Below, piece by piece: positions 17,137 to 23,693 of a DNA stretch of 30,163 bases (the stretch's first letter is position 1; the number at the start of each line of letters is the position of its first letter). Location: NCBI GenBank assembly GCA_014361095.1, contig JACIWF010000003.1, positions 1 through 30,163 on the forward strand, read 5' to 3'. Source of the stretch: Hadesarchaea archaeon (GTDB lineage Archaea > Hadarchaeota > Hadarchaeia > Hadarchaeales > Hadarchaeaceae). The position numbers and the translations under genes are program-made. The notes under the pieces were generated by a model. It was not told the DNA's origin, searched no databases, and saw only the letters and a list, made by a program, of their open reading frames with translations.

Positions 17137-18483
17137 TCAAGAATGCGCAGTAATCAAGATAGTCTTGGCCCCTACAACTCTCCCATCTTCCAGAGCCCTG
17201 ATAATGACACTATATTTCTGGCCCGAAACGATGCCTTGAACTTGGGAAGAAACACTAATGCTCTGTCCTGGCACTATCACGCCTGTTTTTAAAGTCAGCG
17301 GGCCTGATTTTTCGCGCTCCCACCACAAACGCGGATAATCATTTCCATTATCAATGTACCAAGTCTCGTTGGTGTGTTCAGAAAGTGTGGCGATGCTCCA
17401 GCCGCTTTCAAGGAAAGTGTTGATGTCCTTCATCTCACTGGTAGTCTTACCGACCCCTCCTGCACTGGTTGTTAGACCTGAAGTCTCTTTATCCCAAAAA
17501 CTGTTTTCGACTGTACCGCTTGATCGCGAACCAATCAAACCGCCTTTCTCCTGTCCAGTAACAGGACCTGTAGAATAACAAAAACCCACGTACCCCGCAT
17601 TAAGACGTCCAAGAAGACCGCCGCAACTATACAAACTTCCCAAAATCGTTGCATGTGAATAGCAGTTAATGATTGTGGGATTTCCACTATTGCCGGTGAG
17701 TCCAGCAATCCCACCAAGCGATTGATTACCGATTATTGTACCGTACGTAAAACAGTTCTCAACTACTCCTGGTGTTTCGAGAGCGCCTACTATAAGGCCT
17801 ATTATCAACCCATTACTGATTGTTCCGGAAACACAACAATTAACTATTTTTCCCGAACAAGACCCAACGAGCCCGCCTATGCGAAGATAACCGCTTGCAC
17901 TATAGACGCGTATATTTTCCAATCGAAGATTCTTCACCACTCCCGTTGACGCGAGCGTCGAAAACAGTCCGATATTGTTTGCCGTTCTGTTTATGTAAAT
18001 CCCTACAATCTTGTGTCCTCTTCCATCTAGACTACCCTGAAAATTAAAAATCGGATTAAAACCCAAACCGTTATTCCAGTTTTCTGTTACAGAAGCATCT
18101 ATATCGCACCCTAGAGCATAATGTGCCGTCGAATTGGCTGGAATTGCTTGTAACTGCTGGATCGTAGTGATGATGTATGGATCATCGGGAGTGCCCGACC
18201 CGGGTCCCGAACTTTCTTCCTTTTTCTCTCCGATAATAACTTCTGGAAAGATTATTTCGAAAGAAACCGGTGTGGAACCGGTGTTCTTAATATTTACATC
18301 AATAAAGGCGTTACTACCGACAACAAGTATTTCTGTGTTTGATATCTCAAAATCCGGTGTGCTGTTGGAAAACTTTGGTATTACTGAAAAAATGAGAGTT
18401 CCGCCCGCGACGGTCGCAGCAATAAGGACAAGCGCTGCTATAAGAGAAGATATGCCCCGTAAGTTTTTCAAGATCTGCTTCAT
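17137..18483 (-). CDS. Pilin with a GLUG repeat domain inserted in its head
   Basis: This 448-aa protein starts as a class III pilin: leader MKQILKNLRG, then ISSLIAALVLIAATVAGG. The head begins as in the neighbouring pilins (ISNTEILVVGSNAFIDVNIKNTGS, core of 48-70). It is interrupted at about residue 90 by a domain of about 295 residues that starts GTPDDPYIITTIQQLQAI. This domain has five GLUG-type repeats, each pairing a GG-hydrophobic-G turn with an NC or similar strand (GGLVGSCSGKIVNC, GGIAG, GGLLG, GGLIGSRSSGTVENSFW). The pilin head resumes at about 393 and ends ITAHS, as in the plain pilins. GLUG domains occur in bacterial IgA peptidases and surface adhesins and are predicted to form repetitive beta structures. 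ATG 18483 has GTGAT upstream and the standard TATA spacing. It is probably a tip or decorating adhesive pilin. Confidence 0.85.
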   Translation of the reverse strand: MKQILKNLRGISSLIAALVLIAATVAGGTLIFSVIPKFSNSTPDFEISNTEILVVGSNAFIDVNIKNTGSTPVSFEIIFPEVIIGEKKEESSGPGSGTPDDPYIITTIQQLQAIPANSTAHYALGCDIDASVTENWNNGLGFNPIFNFQGSLDGRGHKIVGIYINRTANNIGLFSTLASTGVVKNLRLENIRVYSASGYLRIGGLVGSCSGKIVNCCVSGTISNGLIIGLIVGALETPGVVENCFTYGTIIGNQSLGGIAGLTGNSGNPTIINCYSHATILGSLYSCGGLLGRLNAGYVGFCYSTGPVTGQEKGGLIGSRSSGTVENSFWDKETSGLTTSAGGVGKTTSEMKDINTFLESGWSIATLSEHTNETWYIDNGNDYPRLWWEREKSGPLTLKTGVIVPGQSISVSSQVQGIVSGQKYSVIIRALEDGRVVGAKTILITAHS

Positions 18484-18511
18484 GTGTATCACTAAAAGAG
18501 GAATATACCGT

Positions 18512-18526
18512 TTTTTATTAATTTAC
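18512..18526 (-). promoter_or_regulatory. Promoter of the GLUG pilin gene
   Basis: Minus-strand GTAAATTAATAAAAA, two changes from the consensus element, centred 32.5 nt before ATG 18483. It overlaps the last codons and stop of the upstream 837-aa gene, so this gene is packed end to end with the VirB4-like operon. Confidence 0.55.
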
Positions 18527-21036
18527 ATTGTTTTTCTCTTTCTCATCCAGTTGATGAACACCATCCAGGCCGCCGCAAATATTCCGGCGGCGATGAGCCA
18601 GCCCCAGATGTTCATCTCGACTCCCGAAACGGGCGCCCAGGAAGCTATCCTCAGCTTCTGCGTCCTCGAAGCTCCCCAGGCGTTCGTGAGTTCGATGTAT
18701 ATCTCGGTCGGCGTGTCGGGAGTCTTGTCGAACGTTAGGATCTCTGTCGTCTCGTCAGATGCCACGGACGAAACGCCGAAGAACGAGCCGAGGGACACCA
18801 GCGACGTCATGGCCGGCGAGAAATCGCGCTGGAAGAGCAGGTCCCCCCTGTTGTCCAGGATGCGAACGCTCCGCAGACCGCCGCTCCTCGGCGGCGCGTG
18901 GATGCGCAGCTCCAGCCTTGAAGGCGTGTCGGAAACCACCTCTGCGACCATCCCCTCTCCGCTGAGGTTTATCTCGAAGCTGTACACGGTCTTGTTATCG
19001 AACGGTAGATTGACCATCTCCTGCCTGCCCCTGGCATTCTCCCCTGTAAACCACGCCCGCGCTTCGACGACGAAATAAGTCAGCCCGCGCCTCTTGATTT
19101 CAGCATTCTTCTGCCCTATTCCTGTTATGTGCTGTATCTCCCTGTTGTCCAGTCCCGTGTCCGTGATTATTACGTCGATCATGTAGTTGTCGAGGTTGGC
19201 GATGGAGAAGAGCGAAGCGCTGGCGGCAGGCAGCATCTCCCGCAGATCGAGACCGGAGACGAAGACGCGCAGCTCCGGTGGGATAAACTTCAGCGCATTT
19301 TCCAGAGCATTCTTCAGTTCATCCGGGTTCACGCCGAAAAGTTCTTTCATGAAAGGGGCAGCGACCCTCGCGTAGTCGCGCGCCATGTAGAGAAAGTTCT
19401 CGGCATCAAAAAAGGGAACGAAGCTCACGTCGAACCTCACCCTGCGGTCAACTATCCAGGCGTTGTCTAGGTAGAGCACCTGCGCATCATCCTCCGCAGC
19501 TTCCCTCGCCCAGGGAGCAAGCCTCCACGCCGTAACCTGGACCGGCTGACAGAGACCAAGCGGGCCCCACTCCAACCCCGTCCTGATCGCTCTGCCGTTG
19601 TTTGACGTCGACCAGAAGGAAAGGTCCAGAACAAGCGTCCCCTCACCGACGGCCAGCCACATCAGGGCTTCGTTCTGAATGGTGAACACAAACTTGTGGT
19701 ACCTGTGCTCGCCGTCGAAGACAAGCGGCTTCTCTTCCGGGGTTAAGAATTCAAAGATAAGTTCGCTTCCCGTATTGATGCTTCTCTGCGTCAACCGCAC
19801 ATCGTTGAAATTCAGCCACCCGAAGGGGCCGGACCCATAGGCTTCCTGGTGGGTGTAGCACTGCTCCTTCACATTCTTTAAGGGGGTGTACTGCGCCGAA
19901 AGTCTGAAGTATCCACCGGGGGCAACGGTCTGGTCAGAATTGACTGTGATGGTGGCAATCTCCAGTTTGGTCATGCCGTTGTCGTACCTGAGCTCCTCAA
20001 AGTCTTCATACATCTCCGGGTCGCCGTTCTCGAGAAAGGATGGTTCGCCGTTGTCGTGGTACCGCTGCTGCGTTCCCAAAGAGCGGAGGGGCCAGGAAGC
20101 GTAGCCCTTGATCGATATCCCGTCCAGGAGCATCCGCTGGTCCAGAGACAGCTTGTTCTCGTTCTCCGGGTCGTACTGGTTGCCATCGTACCTGACGAGG
20201 ATGGCAAACGGCATTTCGTAAGAGGAGTTCGCCGCCGTACCTGTGCAGAGATAGGGGATGACAACGAACCTCGGGTTGTAGGGGACGACGCAGATGCGGA
20301 GGCTGGCAATCAGCGTTGGTAGAAAAGTCGTTGCGCCCTGCTCCAGAACTGAAACGTCCGTCCGCGGCTCGGCGTTGTCCGTGACGTACCGGTAATATGC
20401 GATGATATTCAGCCTCCTCGCCGGCGTTAGCGTAATCTTCACAGAAGGCGGCGCCAGCACGTTCTCCGGGGACTGCTCGAAAGAAATGGTGTACTCCCCC
20501 TGCTCGAGTGAATAAGATCCGGTGCCGCTTCCAAGCAAAAATTCGTTAAAGTAAATTTTTCTCGTGTTGAAGATGCTGCCGTTCTCGTCCACTATGGTGA
20601 TGTCAACGATGCCGTTCTTCGGATAAAGCGCGAATCTTATTTCCTGCAACCCGGAACCGGCGTCGTTTCTGATCTGAAGGTCTTCCTTTAAGTCAAATGT
20701 GTCGCCGACCCTCACCACCTCCGTCACCACAGCCCCTGAAACGACCACCCAATCTTCGTAACCGCCGGAACGCCTGCCTGCAATGCGAACCCTGAGCGCA
20801 TCCCCGGGGTAAAACGTGCGGTCGGTGTTGTGGGTCGGCTGCCCATATCGTTTCGGCATGTCGTCCCAGAGCACGCTGACGTAAATTCGGGAACCGTCCG
20901 GACCGCTGGCGGAAGCCGAGTAGACGGCGTCTTTGAGCCCGGGCGGTGCTGGCTCTCCGGCGGCTTGAACGGGGCTCACCGGAACAAGCAGGCCGCCCGC
21001 CAGCAGAACCAGCAGGAAAAGGGCAGCTGCCTTCAA
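18523..21036 (-). CDS. Secreted 837-aa protein anchored by a C-terminal TM segment
   Basis: The N-terminus is a Sec signal peptide (ALFLLVLLAGGLLVPVSPVQA). A large extracytoplasmic beta-rich region of about 775 residues follows, then one TM helix (IWGWLIAAGIFAAAWMVFI) and a short basic tail (NWMRKRKTM). The topology is therefore outside, with a C-terminal anchor. No catalytic motif or known family is recognised. The start is a TTG that overlaps the stop of the zinc-ribbon gene (TTGA), with GAGGAG and GGTGG upstream; the overlap supports this start. It is the last gene of the operon begun by the VirB4-like ATPase. By position it may be the outer scaffold of that apparatus, which is inference only. 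Confidence 0.78.
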   Translation of the reverse strand: MKAAALFLLVLLAGGLLVPVSPVQAAGEPAPPGLKDAVYSASASGPDGSRIYVSVLWDDMPKRYGQPTHNTDRTFYPGDALRVRIAGRRSGGYEDWVVVSGAVVTEVVRVGDTFDLKEDLQIRNDAGSGLQEIRFALYPKNGIVDITIVDENGSIFNTRKIYFNEFLLGSGTGSYSLEQGEYTISFEQSPENVLAPPSVKITLTPARRLNIIAYYRYVTDNAEPRTDVSVLEQGATTFLPTLIASLRICVVPYNPRFVVIPYLCTGTAANSSYEMPFAILVRYDGNQYDPENENKLSLDQRMLLDGISIKGYASWPLRSLGTQQRYHDNGEPSFLENGDPEMYEDFEELRYDNGMTKLEIATITVNSDQTVAPGGYFRLSAQYTPLKNVKEQCYTHQEAYGSGPFGWLNFNDVRLTQRSINTGSELIFEFLTPEEKPLVFDGEHRYHKFVFTIQNEALMWLAVGEGTLVLDLSFWSTSNNGRAIRTGLEWGPLGLCQPVQVTAWRLAPWAREAAEDDAQVLYLDNAWIVDRRVRFDVSFVPFFDAENFLYMARDYARVAAPFMKELFGVNPDELKNALENALKFIPPELRVFVSGLDLREMLPAASASLFSIANLDNYMIDVIITDTGLDNREIQHITGIGQKNAEIKRRGLTYFVVEARAWFTGENARGRQEMVNLPFDNKTVYSFEINLSGEGMVAEVVSDTPSRLELRIHAPPRSGGLRSVRILDNRGDLLFQRDFSPAMTSLVSLGSFFGVSSVASDETTEILTFDKTPDTPTEIYIELTNAWGASRTQKLRIASWAPVSGVEMNIWGWLIAAGIFAAAWMVFINWMRKRKTM

Positions 21037-21155
21037 TCCACCATCTCCTCAATTTTATTTGAGCCGCAGACGACGCAGTACACTTCGCGCGTCTTCAGGT
21101 CGACAGCAAAAAGCTGGCCGTCGCAGTTGCGGCAGTTGAGGCAGAGAAAGATCAT
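21033..21155 (-). CDS. 40-aa zinc-ribbon protein
   Basis: This tiny gene encodes MIFLCLNCRNCDG, then a 12-residue spacer and CVVCGSNKIEEMVD. Five cysteines form CxxCxxC and CxxC knuckles, as in a zinc ribbon or rubredoxin-like metal site. Its ATG overlaps the TGA of the upstream two-TM gene (ATGA), and its TGA overlaps the TTG start of the 837-aa gene. It therefore fits exactly into an otherwise continuous translationally coupled operon, which is strong support that it is real despite its size. It could be a structural metal-binding subunit or a redox/regulatory partner; nothing in the sequence decides. Confidence 0.72.
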   Translation of the reverse strand: MIFLCLNCRNCDGQLFAVDLKTREVYCVVCGSNKIEEMVD

Positions 21156-21418
21156 CTCTCTTCCACCGTCATCGTTCCGTTCTTTTTTCTTACAAACACC
21201 AGCCTGCTGTACTCCTTTCCTGAGGATGCATGAACGGTAACAAGATATGCCAAGGTAGCAATGAGAGCAACACCATTTGCGACAATGAAAACGGCAAAAA
21301 GTATGATACTGTCTCTCTGAAACAGCTCTCCTATCGCAACGGCGCCCGCAAAAAACTCAGCCGCAAACACCAGAAGAAAAGCAAATAAGACGACCATGTT
21401 GTTATTGTCGTTTTTCAT
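21152..21418 (-). CDS. Small two-TM membrane protein
   Basis: This 88-aa protein has hydrophobic segments at about 8-30 and 38-62 and a short C-terminal tail rich in basic residues. The same frame is open as far as 21904, but the upstream part is antisense-like and overlaps the PH-domain gene. ATG 21418 (MKNDNNNMVVLF) gives a clean two-TM protein starting 11 nt after the PH-domain gene. It ends in an ATGA overlap with the zinc-ribbon gene. Its family is not recognised. It probably belongs to the membrane part of the VirB4-like apparatus. Confidence 0.68.
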   Translation of the reverse strand: MKNDNNNMVVLFAFLLVFAAEFFAGAVAIGELFQRDSIILFAVFIVANGVALIATLAYLVTVHASSGKEYSRLVFVRKKNGTMTVEER

Positions 21419-21429
21419 CGCCACCGACC

Positions 21430-21867
21430 TCAAGCGCGGAGAACAATGTTTCTTATCTTTTCCGCAACACCGAGGGGATCCTTTACTCCCCAGAAGCTCA
21501 CACCGAGAAAGAGGGTTCCTGCGGTGTCGAAACGCACCTCGCCAATGTGTAGGAGACGATCGATGAAATTCTGATTGACGACGATGTCCGTCACCTTGCG
21601 CAGCGGCGCCTCGGATCTGTGGCGCACGAAAAAGCTGAACTCGGAGCGGACAACTGAGCTGGTGACGACGAAACGCCAGGCGCGCTGGAAGAAGAGGGGC
21701 AGGATGAACATCGCCGAACAGAACGGCAACACGAGACCAAAGACCCAGAGGGGAAGCCCCAGGGTCAAAGCGACAGTGGCCGTCAGTGCCAGTGCCAGCA
21801 CTCCGGCCACGTAGAAGCCGTAGAACGCGGCGAGCTCGGGCGATCCCTCCCAGATGGTCTTTTCCAT
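21430..21867 (-). CDS. PH-domain (bPH2/DUF304-like) membrane protein
   Basis: This 145-aa protein opens with MEKTIWEGSPEL, has two TM helices (about 13-36 and 40-62), and then a bacterial/archaeal PH-like domain (about 63-145). The signature is VTSSVVRSEFSFF, PLRKVTDIVVNQNFIDRLLHIGEVRFDT (core) and IRNIVLRA. Such proteins sit in the membrane and may organise lipid or protein contacts; many are uncharacterised. The ATG immediately follows the TGA of the RHH gene. The family assignment is good; its role in this locus is unknown. Confidence 0.8.
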   Translation of the reverse strand: MEKTIWEGSPELAAFYGFYVAGVLALALTATVALTLGLPLWVFGLVLPFCSAMFILPLFFQRAWRFVVTSSVVRSEFSFFVRHRSEAPLRKVTDIVVNQNFIDRLLHIGEVRFDTAGTLFLGVSFWGVKDPLGVAEKIRNIVLRA

Positions 21868-22092
21868 TCAACCACCTCTCTGCTTTTTCGCGATCTCCCG
21901 GCACTCCCTGGCGCGGTTGTCGTCTTCGTTTTCAGTCAGTCTGAACAGGTTGTCGATATATCCCTGAATGAGCAAGCTGACCGCCTCTGCCCGGGAACCG
22001 TAAAGGCCGCTCTTGATCAGGCGGTCTATGAATTCAACCACAGGTAAAGGCAGCTTCACCACAATGGTCGCGCCGTCTGAGTTTTTTCTCAT
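21868..22092 (-). CDS. Ribbon-helix-helix (CopG-like) DNA-binding protein
   Basis: This 74-aa protein has the pattern ATIVVKLPLPVVEFIDRLIKSGLYGSRAEAVSLLIQ (the beta strand followed by two helices), characteristic of RHH/MetJ-Arc dimers. An acidic/basic C-terminal tail follows. Its ATG overlaps the TGA of the upstream gene, and the PH-domain gene starts directly after its stop. It could autoregulate the VirB4-like operon or act like the small RHH accessory proteins that accompany transfer systems. No inverted-repeat operator was identified. Confidence 0.83.
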   Translation of the reverse strand: MRKNSDGATIVVKLPLPVVEFIDRLIKSGLYGSRAEAVSLLIQGYIDNLFRLTENEDDNRARECREIAKKQRGG

Positions 22093-23693
22093 GTTAGTTC
22101 CCCCATCTCGGTTTCGGACGGCCCTTTTTGTGGCTTAACATCCTCTTTTATTTCCACCGGCACCCTAGCCTCAGAGAAGTAGAAGTGGCCGACCTCGGGC
22201 TTGTTTGGCAGCGAAACGATGAGCGGCAGCTCGCTGATCGTCAGCGCTATCGTCTTCCGCATGCGCCAGGCGGACCTCAAGACCAGCGGAATGATAAAGG
22301 CGAGGATGAGAAGCGCCTGGTCGAAGGGGCTGTCCAGGGCGCCCAGGGGGTTCCAGGCGCCGATGCCCCACAGGAAGACCAGAAAGAGAGGAAAGGAAAT
22401 TATCACCATCAGCCTGACCAGGCCCTTCAGCTCCTGCAAGCTCGGATCAACCCGCGAGCCAGAGAAGAAATCTGCAAGGTGTTTGAGCCGGCCCCGCGAG
22501 CCAGAGAATAACCTTGCAAGGCGTCCGAGCCGACCCGTTTTTTCGGCGGTTTGAGAGCGGACACACTTCCTGATCCTGAAAACTTTGAACCGGTTGGAGG
22601 GGAAGGTGAGGGAAGAGACGATCGCCCGGATCTGCTCCTGTGTGCCGTAAGCCCGGAAATCGCAGGAGAACCAGGGCAGGGACGCACGCTTCATCACCTC
22701 CTGTTGCGCCCTCACGTCGATGGTTTGAAGGGGCTGCCTCTCCTCCTCAACACCGTCCGGCTTTCCCATACGCGCCATGTTCCTCATGAAACCGCCGAAG
22801 TGGTAGGACAGCGCGCCACCCACCGAACTCCCGTCCCTAGCGCCGGGCATCTTCAGGTGGATCGGGGCTCTATCGTTTCGCCTCACCACGATCCGCAGCG
22901 CCCCTCCGGACAGGATCGCAGCGTGAATATTTTTCGGGACGTCGACGAACTGCTCAAAGGAGCGCTCGTACGTCGGCTGCTCGGGGAAGAGCGGTTTGGA
23001 TCCGTAGTGAGTGGCAAGTTCCAGCTCGGCCTCAAATGGATACTCAATAGATACGTCGGGCTCGCACCAGACGAGCTTCCCGTTCTCAAAAGAAAGGTCA
23101 ATTTCCTCGACCGCGAACTTCGCCGCCTGGAGGACATTCTTCGCCAGCTCTTTCGTGGTGGAATCGGGGCATTTGAGAAAGTACCGCACCACGCGTCTCG
23201 GAAATGGCACCTGGCCGCCGAGCTCGGAGGGATCGGGTCCGGCCGCCATGAGAAACTCGAAGGTCTGCCCAGAACCGACCATCATGTTGACCAGATCGAG
23301 GAAATTGGCCACGCGCATCTCCTGGCCGACGAAGGGCCTGACCTCAAGCCAGAGGCTCTCCGCCGGTGGCTTTGCCGACATGGTGATCTTTTTCACGAAC
23401 TCCGCTTTTGCCCCAACGTCACCCTGTTCCGGGGCTGTCCTGGGGGAAGCCTCCGAAGGACTTGTCTCTTCTTTTTTCGCTTCCGCCCCCGCTTCAAGTT
23501 GGGTGAGTATGTTTTTGCCAAACAGCGATATTTCGGTTGAATATGGTTTTTCAGGATAGGTGATTATCGTCTCCGCAGGCATGCCTGCCTTCTTTCCTCT
23601 CGGTGCCCGTGGCTTTTTGGTGCGCTGTGACTTTTTGGATCTCGGGCGCCGTGGCTTTTTTGGCCTGCTTTTGGAAGCGGACTTCTTTTTCAT
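22089..23693 (-). CDS. Basic-tailed membrane protein, likely partner of the VirB4-like ATPase
   Basis: This 534-aa protein starts immediately after the stop of the ATPase gene. Residues 1-37 are almost all Lys, Arg, Pro and Ser, a strong nucleic-acid- or acidic-lipid-binding tail. A soluble mixed domain follows (about 110-380). Its PWFSCDFRAYGTQEQIRAIV segment resembles the N-terminal substrate domains seen beside archaeal VirB4/HerA-type transfer ATPases. This resemblance is from memory and weak. TM segments lie at about 425-444 and 458-473, followed by a soluble C-terminal tail. A 14-residue unit (GRLxxLAxxFSGSR) is present twice in tandem at 387-414. The function is unknown, but position and topology fit a membrane subunit of a translocation complex. 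Confidence 0.62.
   Translation of the reverse strand: MKKKSASKSRPKKPRRPRSKKSQRTKKPRAPRGKKAGMPAETIITYPEKPYSTEISLFGKNILTQLEAGAEAKKEETSPSEASPRTAPEQGDVGAKAEFVKKITMSAKPPAESLWLEVRPFVGQEMRVANFLDLVNMMVGSGQTFEFLMAAGPDPSELGGQVPFPRRVVRYFLKCPDSTTKELAKNVLQAAKFAVEEIDLSFENGKLVWCEPDVSIEYPFEAELELATHYGSKPLFPEQPTYERSFEQFVDVPKNIHAAILSGGALRIVVRRNDRAPIHLKMPGARDGSSVGGALSYHFGGFMRNMARMGKPDGVEEERQPLQTIDVRAQQEVMKRASLPWFSCDFRAYGTQEQIRAIVSSLTFPSNRFKVFRIRKCVRSQTAEKTGRLGRLARLFSGSRGRLKHLADFFSGSRVDPSLQELKGLVRLMVIISFPLFLVFLWGIGAWNPLGALDSPFDQALLILAFIIPLVLRSAWRMRKTIALTISELPLIVSLPNKPEVGHFYFSEARVPVEIKEDVKPQKGPSETEMGELT
22452..22535 (-). repeat. 42-nt tandem duplication inside the basic-tailed protein gene
   Basis: Two adjacent 42-nt copies encode GRLGRLARLFSGSR and GRLKHLADFFSGSR, just ahead of the first TM segment. 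The copies keep the frame and differ at several positions, so the duplication is not brand new. Confidence 0.7.

Noticed and set aside
4309..18483. Archaellum (flagellum) locus.
   Set aside because: Only the ATPase and TadC-type platform are shared with archaella. No FlaC/D/E, FlaF/G or FlaH homologues are present, and the subunits are diverse adhesive pilins.
21419..21904. Upstream extension of the two-TM protein to a 250-aa frame.
   Set aside because: The extension is Arg/Gly-rich, out-of-frame shadow of the well-supported PH-domain gene. The real protein starts at ATG 21418.
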